A DNA stretch of 64,000 nucleotides from Pseudomonadota bacterium (GCA_023451375.1 JAEXZS010000097.1:62001-126000), one strand, 5' to 3'. Numbered from the stretch's first letter, positions 48,391 to 58,569 are shown. Notes: generated by a model from the sequence alone, not told the origin. Translations and numbers: made by a program.

Positions 48391-49526
48391 CCCTGGCCCT
48401 GCCCGCCCTGAACCTGCCGCGCCGCCTGCCCCGCATCGGCCGCATCGAGCGCTATGTGCTGGTCCAGCAGCTCCGCTCGCTGGCCACGGCCCTGGCGGTC
48501 ATCGCCGCCCTGGTCATGCTGATCGACTTCGTCGAGGTGTCGCGCGGCGTGGGCTCGGACCAGGACCTGTCGGCGGTGCGGATCCTGGGCCTGGTGATGC
48601 TGAAGTCGCCGTCGGTGATCGTGCAGTTGCTGCCCTTCGTCTTCCTGTTCGGCACCCTGGGGGCCTACATCGGCCTGAACCGGCGCAGCGAGCTGGTGGC
48701 CATGCGGGCGGCCGGCGTTTCGGCCTGGCGCTTCGTGCTGCCGTCGGCGGGGATGGCCTTCCTGCTGGGCGTGCTGACGGTGACGGCGCTCGGTCCGATG
48801 GCCTCGGCGGGCGACGCCCTGTGGCAGCGCGAGCGGGCGCGCATCTCCGGCACCGCGCCGGGCGTGGGCCCGCAGGAGGCCATCTGGCTGCGCGAGGGCG
48901 ACGACCAGCGCCAGATGATCATCCGCGCCGGCCGTCAGGATCGCGCCAACGCGCGGCTGCTGGACGTGACCTTCTTCATCTACACCACCCAGGCCGGGGG
49001 AGGCCGCACCTTCTCCGAGCGGATCGACGCCCGGTCGGCGGCGCTGAGCGCGGGGCGCTGGCGGCTGGAGGACGCCACCGGCGCGACGGTGGGCCAGAAG
49101 GCGGTGAGCTATTCCACCCTGGACCTGCCCTCCAGCCTGGCCGACGAGGAGGCGTTCGAGCGCTTCGCCCGGCCGCAGTCGACGCCCTTCTGGTCGCTGC
49201 CCAACCAGATCCGGCGGATCGAGAACGCCGGCTTCAGCTCGACCGCCTATCGCCTGCGGTTTCAGCAGTTGCTGGCCACGCCGCTGGTGTTCGCGGCCAT
49301 GTCGATCCTGGCGGCGGCCTTCTCCCTGCGCCTGATGCGGCTGGGGGACATGGCGCGGATGAGCGTGGCGGCGGTGATCCTGGGCTTCGCCTTCTTCTTC
49401 CTGAACCAGTTTTCGGCGGCGATGGGCTCGGCCGAGGTGGCGCCGCCGTTCGTGGCGGCCTGGCTGCCCCCGATCCTGACCGCGCTCGCCGCCTTCACCT
49501 TGCTGTTCTATACCGAGGACGGCTAA
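48387..49526 (+). CDS. lptG: LPS export permease LptG
   Basis: A 379-residue partner of LptF with the same architecture: IERYVLVQQLRSLATALAVIA, SPSVIVQLLPFVFLFGTLGAYIGLNRRSELVAMRAAG, and C-terminal helices QQLLATPLVFAAMSILAAAFSLRLMR and GFAFFFLNQFSAAMG. The coupling to LptF and the downstream LptD place the whole LPS export path in one transcript. The proline-containing N-terminus LPALNLPRRLP is slightly longer than usual. Confidence 0.94.
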   Translation: MTLALPALNLPRRLPRIGRIERYVLVQQLRSLATALAVIAALVMLIDFVEVSRGVGSDQDLSAVRILGLVMLKSPSVIVQLLPFVFLFGTLGAYIGLNRRSELVAMRAAGVSAWRFVLPSAGMAFLLGVLTVTALGPMASAGDALWQRERARISGTAPGVGPQEAIWLREGDDQRQMIIRAGRQDRANARLLDVTFFIYTTQAGGGRTFSERIDARSAALSAGRWRLEDATGATVGQKAVSYSTLDLPSSLADEEAFERFARPQSTPFWSLPNQIRRIENAGFSSTAYRLRFQQLLATPLVFAAMSILAAAFSLRLMRLGDMARMSVAAVILGFAFFFLNQFSAAMGSAEVAPPFVAAWLPPILTALAAFTLLFYTEDG

Positions 49527-49567
49527 GCGGACGCCCGCTTCCCACAATACGCAATGACGGATGGCAT

Positions 49568-52066
49568 ATGCAGGGTGATCGCCGCGAGCGCCGCTCGAAG
49601 GTCCTGAGGCAGAGGCTGCTGGCCGGAGCGGCGGTGATCGCCTGCGCGCCCTTCGCCACCGCCGCCGCCGCCCAAACGGGCGCGCGGCCCGCGCCGCCAC
49701 CGGCCGACGGCCTGGCGCCAGAGGCCGTCTATGTCGAAGCCGACACCGTCCGGCAGGAGGGCGACGTCGTCACCGCCGAGGGCGCGCCGGACAACCGCGT
49801 CTATCTGCGCACGCGCGGCCACACCCTGCGCGGCGAGAGCGTGTCCTACGACCTGAACGCCGGCACGGCCGCCGCCGCGGGCCGGGTTGAGGCCACCGCG
49901 CCGGACGGAACGGTGGTCCACTCCAGCCGGCTGGAGCTGGACCAAGACCTGAACACCGGGGTCGCGGTCGACTTCGCCACCCGCACCCCCGACGGCGCCA
50001 GCCTGATGGCGGCCACGGCCGTGCGGCGCAGCGAGACCGCCAACGAGCTGAACTACGCCATCTTCACACCCTGCCCCATCTGCGACGAGAACGGGCCGAA
50101 GACGCCCAGCATCTCGATCCAGGCCGAGAAGGTGGTGCAGGACGAGGAGCTGCGGGCCGTCCTGTACCGCAACGCCGTCTTCCGTATCGGCGGCGTGCCG
50201 GTTTTCTACACGCCGTTCTTCGCCCACCCGGACCCGACGGTCGAACGGGCCTCGGGCTTCCTGGTGCCGATCATCAACTACGACGAGGGCCGAGGGCTGT
50301 CGGTCGAGGTCCCGTACCTGCACGTCGTCTCGCCGTCCGAGGACTGGCTGATCAGCCCGCAGATCAACACCGAGGTCGCGCCGCTGGTGAACGTGCAATG
50401 GCGGCGGCGTTTCGCCGAGGGGATGATCGTCGCCCGCGGCGGGTACACCTATGAACGGAACTTCGGCGACTTCGACCTGGACGGGGACGGCGACTACGAG
50501 AGCAACGTCCGCTTCGGCGACCGCGAGCACCGCAGCTATCTGCTCTCGCACGGGACCTTCGATCCCGACGGCCCCTGGCGGTTCGGCTTCACGGCCGAGC
50601 GGACCTCGGATAAGACGCTGTTCGACCGCTACGACGTGCGTGATCCCTATCAGGACAACGGCCTCTACTACGGCGACCGGCGCCGACTGATCAGCCAGGT
50701 CTACGCCGAGCGGCAGACGGAGCGGTCCTATGTCTCGATCGCGGCCTTCTCGCTGCAGAGCCTGCGGCTGGACCCCCGTTACGCCGACAACGACTTCCGC
50801 GACGAGAACGGAAACAAGGTCTTCGAGGACGACGACACCCTGCCGCTGGTCGCGCCCCTGGTCGAGGCGCGCTGGGAGCCCGAGGGGCTGGTGCTGGGCG
50901 GAAGGCTGCGGCTGAGGGGCTCGGCGGCGGCGCTGTACCGCGACGCCTTCATCGGCGCGCCGGTGCTGCGTCCGGACCTGCTGCCGCCGATGGCCATGGC
51001 CGATCTGCCCGGCGTGGACAGCCGCCGCGTCACCGGTCAGTTCGAGTGGCGCCGGGCGGTGATCTCGCCCATGGGCGTCCGCTGGGAGCCGTTCATCGAC
51101 GGGCGCGCCGACATCTACTCCATCGCCGACCTGCCGCCCGTGCTGGGCGTGGACGAGGACGACACCACCATCAGCCGCGCCGGGATCACCGCCGGCCTGG
51201 ACGTCAGCTATCCGCTGATCAAGCGCACCGCCGCGGCCGACATCATCCTGGAGCCCGTGGCCCAGTTCTCCCTGTCCACCGACGCCGACCAGGATCCGCG
51301 CATCCCCAACGAGGACGCCCAGGTCATCGAACTGGACGAATCCTCGCTGTTCCGCATGGACCGGTTCTCCGGCTACGACCTGATCGAGGGCGGCGCGCGC
51401 ATCACGGCGGGCGGCCGGGCCACGATCCGCTGGTCCGAGGGCCGCAGCGCCAGCGTCTTCATCGGCCGCAGCCATCGCTTCAACGACGAGGACGCGTTCC
51501 GCACGCCGATCCCGGACGATCCGACGCGGCTGTACGATCCCACCGGCCTGGCGTCCGAAACCTCGGACTGGGTGGTGCAGGGGACCTTCTCGCCGTCGGA
51601 CCGCATACGCGGCTGGGGCCACGCCACCATCGACGGCTCGGGCGACATCCGCCGGGCGGAGGCGGCGCTGGACGGCCGCTGGGGACGGCGCAACCTGGCC
51701 AGCGTCAGCTACATCGTCGACCGGTCCGACCCGCTCTATATCGACAGCCGCCCAGATCCAGCCGACCCGGCCGGTCCGCCGCTGGCGTCGAACAACCGCA
51801 ACTATGAGTTCATCCAGCTGTCCGGCCAGCAGTTCGTCTATCGCAACTGGGGCTTCACGGTCGCCGGCATCGCCGACCTGCAGCAGGACGTGATCACGCG
51901 CTCGGAGGTCGGCCTGCTGTTCGACGACGACTGCTTCCGTTTCGAGCTGGGCTTCCGTCGCGACAACACCCGCGTGCGGCCCAGCGGCCCGTCCGAGGGC
52001 GTCTATCTGCGCCTAAACCTCGCCACTTTCGGAGGTTCAGGTTATGGACAGAGCGAAGTGCGTTGA
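49568..52066 (+). CDS. lptD: LPS assembly outer membrane protein LptD
   Basis: An 832-residue precursor (signal to about residue 37, ending ATAAAAQ). The N-terminal OstA/LptA-like jellyroll covers about 55-180 (VYVEADTVRQEGDVVTAEG, HTLRGESVSYD), followed by a 26-strand-type barrel. Cysteine pairs needed for barrel maturation are present at TPCPICDENG and near the C-terminus in DDDCFRFE. It inserts LPS in the outer leaflet together with LptE. The ATG at 49568 has GGATGG upstream; the long upstream open frame is a shadow of lptG. Confidence 0.93.
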   Translation: MQGDRRERRSKVLRQRLLAGAAVIACAPFATAAAAQTGARPAPPPADGLAPEAVYVEADTVRQEGDVVTAEGAPDNRVYLRTRGHTLRGESVSYDLNAGTAAAAGRVEATAPDGTVVHSSRLELDQDLNTGVAVDFATRTPDGASLMAATAVRRSETANELNYAIFTPCPICDENGPKTPSISIQAEKVVQDEELRAVLYRNAVFRIGGVPVFYTPFFAHPDPTVERASGFLVPIINYDEGRGLSVEVPYLHVVSPSEDWLISPQINTEVAPLVNVQWRRRFAEGMIVARGGYTYERNFGDFDLDGDGDYESNVRFGDREHRSYLLSHGTFDPDGPWRFGFTAERTSDKTLFDRYDVRDPYQDNGLYYGDRRRLISQVYAERQTERSYVSIAAFSLQSLRLDPRYADNDFRDENGNKVFEDDDTLPLVAPLVEARWEPEGLVLGGRLRLRGSAAALYRDAFIGAPVLRPDLLPPMAMADLPGVDSRRVTGQFEWRRAVISPMGVRWEPFIDGRADIYSIADLPPVLGVDEDDTTISRAGITAGLDVSYPLIKRTAAADIILEPVAQFSLSTDADQDPRIPNEDAQVIELDESSLFRMDRFSGYDLIEGGARITAGGRATIRWSEGRSASVFIGRSHRFNDEDAFRTPIPDDPTRLYDPTGLASETSDWVVQGTFSPSDRIRGWGHATIDGSGDIRRAEAALDGRWGRRNLASVSYIVDRSDPLYIDSRPDPADPAGPPLASNNRNYEFIQLSGQQFVYRNWGFTVAGIADLQQDVITRSEVGLLFDDDCFRFELGFRRDNTRVRPSGPSEGVYLRLNLATFGGSGYGQSEVR

Positions 52067-52145
52067 GCATGAGGCTCGACGGGGCGCGACCATGCCGACG
52101 GCCCGGCGCGGCCGGCCGAACCGCTTTGAGGAATCAGGACGACCG

Positions 52146-53495
52146 ATGGGTTTGATGCGTTATTCGACGGGGGCTGCGCTCGCGGCGCTCCTCCTCGCCG
52201 GTTCGGCCTATGGTCAGACGGCGCCGACCCAGCCGCCCGCCGCCGGCGCGCCGAACCCCGCCGCCGAGGACGCGCCCCAGCAGCCCGCGGCCGCCGCGCC
52301 GCAGTTCCAGCTGGCCGACGGCATCGTGGCGACGGTCAACGACCGCATCATCACCGGCTTCGACCTGCGCCAGCGGATGCTGATGCTGATCGCCTCGTCG
52401 CAGGTCCAGCCGACCGAGGAGAACCTGCCGGCCATCCAGCAGGCGGCGCTGAACGCCCTGATCGAGGAACAGCTGAAGAAGGCCGAACTGGCCCAGTTCG
52501 CCGACCAGCTGCGGGTGACCGACGCCGAACTGGATGAAGAGATCGCGGCCATGGCGCAGGCGGCCGGCTCCACGCCGGAAGCCTACATGGCCTATCTGGA
52601 GCAGGGCGGCATCCAGCGGGACGCCTTCCGCGACAACCTGCGCACCGACATCGGCTGGCAGCGCCTGGTCGGCGGCCGCTTCGGCAGCCGCGCCCGGCCC
52701 AGCGAGAACCAGATCGACCAGGAGATGCGCCGCCTGAACGAGGCCGCGTCCCAGCCGCAATATCTGGTCGGCGAAATCTACATCGACGCGGCGCGCGTGG
52801 GCGGCCAGCAGGCGGCGCTGGACGGGGCGCGCCAGCTGGTGCAGCAGATCATCCAGGGCGCGCCGTTCCAGGCGGTCGCGCGCCAGTTCTCGGCCGCGCC
52901 GTCGGCCGCCGCCCGCGTGCCCGGCGACGCCGGCTGGGTGGTCAAGGGCTCGGTGCAGCCGGCGCTGCAGGCCATCTTCGACCAGCTCCAGCCCGGCCAG
53001 CTGTCCAATCCGGTGCCGGTGGATGGCGGCGTCTACATCATCTACATGCGCGACAAGCGCGAGGGCGCCTCGACCAGCCTGGTCTCGCTGCGCCAACTGA
53101 TGGTGCAACTGCCGGAGACCGCCACCGAGGCCCAGCTGGCCGAGGCCACCCGCACCCTGGAGGGCCTGCGCGATGGTCTGACCTGCGACAACATCCTGTC
53201 GCAGGCCCGGGCGGCCGAGGGCGTCCTGGGCGCCGACCTGGGGGAATCCGACGTGGCCAACCTGGCGCCGCAGTTCCAGCAGTTCGCCCGCACCGGGGAG
53301 GTCGGCTCGGTCTCCACCCCCATCCGCACGCCGCTGGGCCTGCACCTGGTCGCCGTCTGCGACCGCCGGGTCGGCGGACCCGAGGCGCCGTCGCGCCAGC
53401 AGGTCGAGAACCGCCTGCGCTCGCAGAACGTCGCGGTTCTCGAGCGCCGCTATCTGCGCGACCTGCGCAACAGCGCCCTGATCGAGTTCAAGTGA
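52146..53495 (+). CDS. surA: SurA-type periplasmic chaperone / peptidyl-prolyl isomerase
   Basis: A 449-residue exported protein (signal MGLMRYSTGAALAALLLAGS). A proline- and alanine-rich linker follows, then the SurA N-terminal chaperone domain (ADGIVATVNDRIITGFDLRQR, ALNALIEEQLKKAELAQF). Parvulin-like domains occupy about 195-380, with QFSAAPSAAARVPGDAGWVVKG and PVDGGVYIIYMRDKR. It helps fold LptD, directly upstream. AGGA is six bases before the ATG. The stop overlaps the GTG of pdxA. Confidence 0.9.
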   Translation: MGLMRYSTGAALAALLLAGSAYGQTAPTQPPAAGAPNPAAEDAPQQPAAAAPQFQLADGIVATVNDRIITGFDLRQRMLMLIASSQVQPTEENLPAIQQAALNALIEEQLKKAELAQFADQLRVTDAELDEEIAAMAQAAGSTPEAYMAYLEQGGIQRDAFRDNLRTDIGWQRLVGGRFGSRARPSENQIDQEMRRLNEAASQPQYLVGEIYIDAARVGGQQAALDGARQLVQQIIQGAPFQAVARQFSAAPSAAARVPGDAGWVVKGSVQPALQAIFDQLQPGQLSNPVPVDGGVYIIYMRDKREGASTSLVSLRQLMVQLPETATEAQLAEATRTLEGLRDGLTCDNILSQARAAEGVLGADLGESDVANLAPQFQQFARTGEVGSVSTPIRTPLGLHLVAVCDRRVGGPEAPSRQQVENRLRSQNVAVLERRYLRDLRNSALIEFK

Positions 53496-54487
53496 CCCGG
53501 CCTCTGGTCCTGACGCTGGGCGAACCCGCCGGCGTCGGGCCGGAGATCATCGCCGCCGCCTGGCGCGCCTTGTCGGCGGAGGGCCTGCCCTTCGCCGTGA
53601 TCGGCGACGCCGCCCTGCTGGCGCGACAGGGCGCGCCCGTCGTCGAGGTGTTCTCGCCCGGCGACGCGGCGGACGCCTTCGCCCGCGCCCTGCCGGTCAT
53701 CCATCGCCCCCTTCCCGCCACGGTCGAGGTCGGCCGGCCCGATCCGGCCAATGCCGCGGCCGTCGCCGACGGCATCGAGGAGGCGGTCAGCCTGTGCCTG
53801 GCGGGCGAGGCGTCGGGCCTGGTCACCGCGCCCATCGCCAAGGCCCCGATGTACGCCTCGGGCTTTCGCTTTCCGGGCCATACGGAGTTCATCGCCGAAC
53901 TGACCGCCGACGCGCCCTGGCCCGGCACGCGCGGGCCGGTGATGATGCTGACGGCCCGCGACCTGCGCGCCTGCCTGGTGACGATCCACGTGGCGCTGGA
54001 CCAGGTGGCGGAACTGCTGACCGCCGAACGCATCGTCCGCACCGCGCGCGTCGTGCACGAGAGCCTGAAGCGCGACTTCGCCATCGAACGGCCCCGCCTG
54101 GCCATGGCGGCGCTGAACCCCCATGCGGGGGAAGGCGGCGCCCTGGGCCTGCAGGAGATCGGCATCCTGAACCCGGCGGCCGAGCAGCTGCGCGCCGAGG
54201 GGATCGACATCACCGACCCCAGGCCCGCCGACACCCTGTTCCACGACGCGGCGCGCGCGACCTATGACGCGGCCATCTGCATGTACCACGACCAGGCGCT
54301 GATCCCGGTGAAGACGCTGGACTTCTGGGGCGGGGTCAACGTCTCGCTGGGCCTGCCGATCATCCGCACATCGCCGGATCACGGCACGGGGTTCGACATC
54401 GCCGGCAAGGGGATCGCGCGGCCCGACAGCCTGATCGCCGCCGTCCGGCTGGCGTCGGAGATGGCGGCGGCGCGCGGCGCGCGCTAA
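53492..54487 (+). CDS. pdxA: 4-hydroxythreonine-4-phosphate dehydrogenase
   Basis: A 331-residue enzyme of pyridoxal phosphate synthesis. LTLGEPAGVGPEI opens it. The zinc ligands are His in RFPGHTEFIAEL, His in LNPHAGEGGALG and His in CMYHDQALIPVK; the IRTSPDHGTGFDIAGKG segment is the phosphate site. Start GTG 53492 overlaps the surA stop (GTGA). It stands 9 bases before rsmA, a pairing common in proteobacteria. Confidence 0.96.
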   Translation: MTRPLVLTLGEPAGVGPEIIAAAWRALSAEGLPFAVIGDAALLARQGAPVVEVFSPGDAADAFARALPVIHRPLPATVEVGRPDPANAAAVADGIEEAVSLCLAGEASGLVTAPIAKAPMYASGFRFPGHTEFIAELTADAPWPGTRGPVMMLTARDLRACLVTIHVALDQVAELLTAERIVRTARVVHESLKRDFAIERPRLAMAALNPHAGEGGALGLQEIGILNPAAEQLRAEGIDITDPRPADTLFHDAARATYDAAICMYHDQALIPVKTLDFWGGVNVSLGLPIIRTSPDHGTGFDIAGKGIARPDSLIAAVRLASEMAAARGAR

Positions 54488-54496
54488 CAGGGCGGA

Positions 54497-55306
54497 GTGA
54501 CCGACCTTCCTTCCCTTCGCGAAACGCTCGACGCCCACGGCCTGTCGGCCAAGAAGAGCTTCGGCCAGCATTTCCTGCTCGACCTGAACGTGACGCGGAA
54601 AATCGTCCGCCTGGCGGGGCCGTTCGAGGGCCGCGCGGTGATCGAGGTCGGACCCGGACCCGGCGGCCTGACCCGCGCCCTGCTGGAATCAGAGGCGGGC
54701 AAGGTGGTGCTGGTCGAGAAGGACCCGCGCTTCATCCCGCTGCTGACGGAACTGGACGACGGCTCGGGCCGCCTGGCCATCGTCGAGGCGGACGCGCTGA
54801 AGGTCCGGGAGGCCGACCTGGTTCAAGGCCCGGCGCACCTGGTGTCCAACCTGCCCTACAACGTCGGCACGGCCCTGCTGATCAAGTGGCTGACCGGTCC
54901 CTGGCTGCCGCACGCCCTGACGCTGATGTTCCAGAAGGAGGTGGCCGAGCGGGTCGCCGCCGCGCCCGGCGACGAGGCTTATGGCCGTCTGGCGGTCATT
55001 TCCCAGGCCGTCTGCACGGCGCGGATCGTCATGCACCTTCCCGCCGCCGCCTTCACCCCCCCGCCAAAGGTGGCGTCGGCGGTCGTGCACCTGGTCCCGC
55101 TGGCCCAGCGGCCCTCGCCGGAGCGGCTGAAGAAGCTGGAGCGCGTCACCGCCGCCGCCTTCGGCCAGCGTCGCAAGATGCTGCGCTCCAGCCTGAAGCC
55201 GCTGGGCGGGGCCGCCCTTTGCGAGGCGGCGGGCATCGAGCCGGACGCGCGGGCCGAGACCGTCGACGTGGCGGGGTTCCTGCGGCTGGCGGACTCCCTT
55301 CCCTGA
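54497..55306 (+). CDS. rsmA: 16S rRNA dimethyladenosine transferase (KsgA)
   Basis: A 269-residue methyltransferase. SFGQHFLLD, the SAM motif EVGPGPGGLTR (49-60) and NLPYNV (118-123) are diagnostic. It dimethylates two adjacent adenines near the 3' end of 16S rRNA during small-subunit assembly. The GTG start has GGCGGA immediately upstream. The C-terminal domain ends with AGFLRLADSLP-like residues and is followed by an aminotransferase after nine bases. Confidence 0.96.
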   Translation: MTDLPSLRETLDAHGLSAKKSFGQHFLLDLNVTRKIVRLAGPFEGRAVIEVGPGPGGLTRALLESEAGKVVLVEKDPRFIPLLTELDDGSGRLAIVEADALKVREADLVQGPAHLVSNLPYNVGTALLIKWLTGPWLPHALTLMFQKEVAERVAAAPGDEAYGRLAVISQAVCTARIVMHLPAAAFTPPPKVASAVVHLVPLAQRPSPERLKKLERVTAAAFGQRRKMLRSSLKPLGGAALCEAAGIEPDARAETVDVAGFLRLADSLP

Positions 55307-55315
55307 GGATCCGCC

Positions 55316-56440
55316 ATGACCGTCGAACCGTTCCGCGCCATCGGCGTCAGCCGCCTGGCCCACCAGCTCAAGACGGAAGGCCGCTCGATCATCCACATGG
55401 AGTTCGGTCAGCCCTCGACCGGCGCGCCCGCCGCCGCCGTGGCCCGCGCGCACGAGGTGCTGGACCGCGACGGCATGGGCTACTGGGAAAGCCCCGACCT
55501 GCGCGCCCGCATCGCGCGGCTGTATGAACAGCGGCACGGCGTCGAGGTCGATCCGGACCGTATCCTGCTGACCTGCGGCGCCTCGCCCGCCCTGGTGCTG
55601 GCGCTGAGCACGCGGTTCCGACCCGGCGACCGCATCGCCCTGGCCCGGCCGGGCTACGTCGCCTATCGCAACACCCTGCGCGCCCTGCACATGCAGCCGG
55701 TCGAGGTCGCCTGCGGGCCGGAGACGCGCTTCCAGCTGACCGCCGCGCAGCTGGCGGCGCTGGATCCCGCGCCGGCGGGCGTGATCATCGCCAGCCCGGC
55801 CAATCCCACGGGCACGATCATTCCGGACGCCGAACTGGCGGCGATCGCCGAGGTCTGTCGCGCGCGGGGCGTCGCGATCGTCTCGGACGAGATCTATCAC
55901 GGCCTCAGCTACGTCGGCCCGACAGCCTCCATGCTGCAGTTCGCGCCGGACGCCTTCGTCATCAACAGCTTCTCTAAGTACTGGAGCATGGCCGGCTGGC
56001 GGCTGGGCTGGCTGCTGGCGCCGCCCGAGCAGGTCGCCCCGGCGCGGGCCTATATCGGCAACATGTTCCTGACCCCGCCCAGCCTGAGCCAGCACGCCGG
56101 GCTGGTCGCCATGGACGCGGTGGAGGAGCTGGAGGGTCACGTCCGAAACTACGCCCGCAACCGCGCCCTGATGCTGGAGGCCCTGCCGTTGCTGGGGCTG
56201 AGGAAGATCGCACCGCCCGACGGCGCCTTCTACATCTGGGCCGACATCGGCCATCTGACCGACGACAGCGTGGCCTTCTGCGAACAGCTGCTGCGAGACA
56301 CGGGGGTGGCGACGGCGCCGGGGGTGGACTTCGATCCGGTCGAGGGACGGCGCTTCATCCGCTTCAGCTTCGCCGTCTCCACCGCCGAGGTCGAGGCGGC
56401 GCTGGCTCGCCTTCGCCCCTGGTTCGCCGCGCGGGGCTAG
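55316..56440 (+). CDS. Class I/II pyridoxal-phosphate aminotransferase
   Basis: A 374-residue fold-type I aminotransferase. The cofactor site shows SPANPTGTIIPDAEL (Asn), SDEIYHGLSY (Asp/Tyr), and the Schiff-base lysine in INSFSKYWSMAGWRLGW. The N-terminal HMEFGQPSTGAP and the C-terminal Arg in FIRFSFAV bind the substrate carboxylate. It resembles aspartate or other amino-acid aminotransferases; the exact substrate is undetermined. GGATCCGCC precedes the ATG; it belongs to the surA-pdxA-rsmA transcript. Confidence 0.91.
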   Translation: MTVEPFRAIGVSRLAHQLKTEGRSIIHMEFGQPSTGAPAAAVARAHEVLDRDGMGYWESPDLRARIARLYEQRHGVEVDPDRILLTCGASPALVLALSTRFRPGDRIALARPGYVAYRNTLRALHMQPVEVACGPETRFQLTAAQLAALDPAPAGVIIASPANPTGTIIPDAELAAIAEVCRARGVAIVSDEIYHGLSYVGPTASMLQFAPDAFVINSFSKYWSMAGWRLGWLLAPPEQVAPARAYIGNMFLTPPSLSQHAGLVAMDAVEELEGHVRNYARNRALMLEALPLLGLRKIAPPDGAFYIWADIGHLTDDSVAFCEQLLRDTGVATAPGVDFDPVEGRRFIRFSFAVSTAEVEAALARLRPWFAARG

Positions 56441-56460
56441 TCCCGTAGCGCAATGTCCAC

Positions 56461-56583
56461 CGTCCTTCCGGGGCGGCCGGAGGACGAACCCGGAACCCAG
56501 GGAGCTTGCATTCGGTGTCGGACGCGTTCAGCGGCGCGCCTGTCGTCCTGGGTTTCTTGGCCTCGCTCAGCTCCGGAATGACG
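56461..56583. repeat. Palindromic repeat family B, copy 3
   Basis: A 123-bp element between convergent genes. Ends are CGTCCTTCCGGGGC and CTCCGGAATGACG, with inner inverted segments GGAACCCAGG and CCTGGGTTTC. It matches 15599-15718. Confidence 0.8.
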
Positions 56584-56609
56584 CTCGGAAGCGCTGGAAC
56601 GCAGATAGC

Positions 56610-58361
56610 TCAAGCCGCCTGATCCACCGGCCGCGCCTGCGCGGCGCGCTGCAGGGCGTCGTAGAGCTTCTTCGGCTCCAGCGGCTTGGCCAGCCAGTCG
56701 GTCATGCCGGCGGCGTAGCAGGCGGCGACCTGCTCGGCCTCGGTGCCCGCGCTGAAGCCGATGACGGGCGTCGCCGCGTTCAGCCCGGCCGAGGCGCGCA
56801 GGCGGCGGGTCGTCTCGTTGCCGTCGATGCCGGGCATGTTCACGTCCATCAGCACCACGTCGTATGGCCGTTCCGCCAACAGGGACAGGGCCAGGCGACC
56901 GTCAGACGCGGTGGTCAGGTCGACGTCCAGCGGCTGCAGCACCAGGGCGATGGTGCGCCGGTTGATCTCGTGGTCGTCCACGGCCAGAACGCGGATGCGC
57001 CGGGTCAGGACGGGGGCGGCGGCGTCGAAGCCGTCCTCGGCCTGGGTCGGCTGGCCCGCGCACAGATCGACGCGCAGGGTGAAGGCGGCCCCCTGCCCTT
57101 CGACGCTGGCGGCGGTCAGGTCGCCGCCCATCAGCCGGGCCAGCTCGCGGCTGACCGTCAGCCCCAGGCCGGTGCCGCCGTAGGTGCGCGCCACCTCGGC
57201 GGAGCCTTGCGCGAAGGGCGAAAACAGCCGGCTCATCGCCTCGGGCGAGATGCCCGCGCCCTGGTCGACGACGGTCAGGGTCAGGCCGTGCCGGCCCGCG
57301 TCGGCCGGAGCCGACGCCTCTAGCCGGATGGTCCCCGACGGCGTGAACTTGATGGCGTTGGAGACCAGGTTGTTGACCACCTGGCGCAGCCGATAGGGGT
57401 CGCCGCGCAGCCAGACGGGGTCGCCCTCGGTGCCCGCGACCTGCAGCGTCAGGCCCTTCTCGGCCGCGGGCGCGCTCCAGAAGCGGGCGGCGTCGCGGAC
57501 GAAGTCGTTCAGCTCGAAGTCGCGGCTTTCCAGCTGCATCGCCCCCGCCTCCATCTTGGAGTGGTCCAGGAGGTCGTTGAGCATGCCGGTCATCAGGCGG
57601 CCCGCGTCGATGATCAGTTCGGCGGTCTCCTCGCGCTTGTCCGGGACCTTGCCGCCGCGGATGACGTGAGCGCCGGCCAGGATGGCGCTGACGGGGGTGC
57701 GCAGCTCGTGGCTGACGATCGCGGCCATGGCGGCGCGGTCGGCCATGGCGGCCTGGGCCTGCTCCAGCCGGCGCTCGGCCTCGGACAGGGCCTGGACCTC
57801 GGCCCGGCGCGCCGCGTGCACCCGCCAGTAGACGTTCAGGATGGCGCCCGAAAACAGGGCGGCGGACAGGGTCATGACGACCACGCCGTGAGGATCGCCC
57901 TGGACGATCTTCACCACCGGCATAAGGGCCAGCGCCAGCAGATAGGGCGTGCCGCCGATGAAGAAGACGGTGCGGGAGCCGATGCCCGAGGCGACGTTGG
58001 TCAGCAGCCCCCCGGCGATGGTCAGCGCGGCCAGCGTCACCAGGGCGGGATGGTTGGTGGTCCAGACGACCATGGCCATGCCGCCGTAGGCCGCGCCCAT
58101 CAGGGTGGTCGAGGCCAGAGCGGCGACGACGGCGATGCGCCGCTCGGACGGCTGCGCCTGACGGAAGGGCGTCATGGCCAGGAACTCGAACGCCTGCACG
58201 GCGGCGGCCAGGACAATCCACGGCACGATCCAGTCGCCCATGTCGGCCGCGTGCAGCGCCCAGGCCACCACGCCGGCCAGAAGCAGCCGCACCGGAATCT
58301 GCTTCAGCCGCTCGGCCGCGCTGGCGGCGAGGATCGGTCCGATGGAATCGAGAAAACGCAT
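56610..58361 (-). CDS. Hybrid sensor histidine kinase / response regulator
   Basis: A 583-residue membrane kinase. About five to six hydrophobic helices lie in the first 180 residues with no large periplasmic domain, followed by a short coiled coil. The phosphoacceptor is His218 in IVSHELRTP; the ATPase boxes are NLVSNAIKFT, DQGAGI and TYGGTGLGLTVSR. A receiver domain ends the protein with Asp506 in VVLMDVNMPG and Lys in LAKPLEP. The input signal is unknown. No regulator partner is adjacent; signals probably pass to a separate phosphotransfer protein. Confidence 0.92.
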   Translation of the reverse strand: MRFLDSIGPILAASAAERLKQIPVRLLLAGVVAWALHAADMGDWIVPWIVLAAAVQAFEFLAMTPFRQAQPSERRIAVVAALASTTLMGAAYGGMAMVVWTTNHPALVTLAALTIAGGLLTNVASGIGSRTVFFIGGTPYLLALALMPVVKIVQGDPHGVVVMTLSAALFSGAILNVYWRVHAARRAEVQALSEAERRLEQAQAAMADRAAMAAIVSHELRTPVSAILAGAHVIRGGKVPDKREETAELIIDAGRLMTGMLNDLLDHSKMEAGAMQLESRDFELNDFVRDAARFWSAPAAEKGLTLQVAGTEGDPVWLRGDPYRLRQVVNNLVSNAIKFTPSGTIRLEASAPADAGRHGLTLTVVDQGAGISPEAMSRLFSPFAQGSAEVARTYGGTGLGLTVSRELARLMGGDLTAASVEGQGAAFTLRVDLCAGQPTQAEDGFDAAAPVLTRRIRVLAVDDHEINRRTIALVLQPLDVDLTTASDGRLALSLLAERPYDVVLMDVNMPGIDGNETTRRLRASAGLNAATPVIGFSAGTEAEQVAACYAAGMTDWLAKPLEPKKLYDALQRAAQARPVDQAA

Positions 58362-58569
58362 GACACCCCCGTTCGCCGCATACCGTTAGGTCAAGTTGGC
58401 GAACAGGATATGAATTGCGGGCGAAACGGCCGCGCCTACGCAATCTACCGTAGCGGATCGTTTACCGCCTGGAACGGGGACGCGCCCCAGAAGCGGGATC
58501 AGTGGCGTAGCGTGGCGTACCCAGTATCGCGTATCGAAGCGGCGTCGTGGCCTCCCCGCGACGCCGCCT

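Noticed and set aside
48821..49567. A 249-codon upstream extension of lptD
   Set aside because: It lies out of frame within lptG and lacks any LptD feature; the signal peptide begins at 49568.
58362..58569. Possible small RNA or short gene between the hybrid kinase and gmk
   Set aside because: The 208 bases show no convincing hairpin with a T run, no conserved-looking reading frame and no tRNA-like fold; they probably contain only the kinase promoter.
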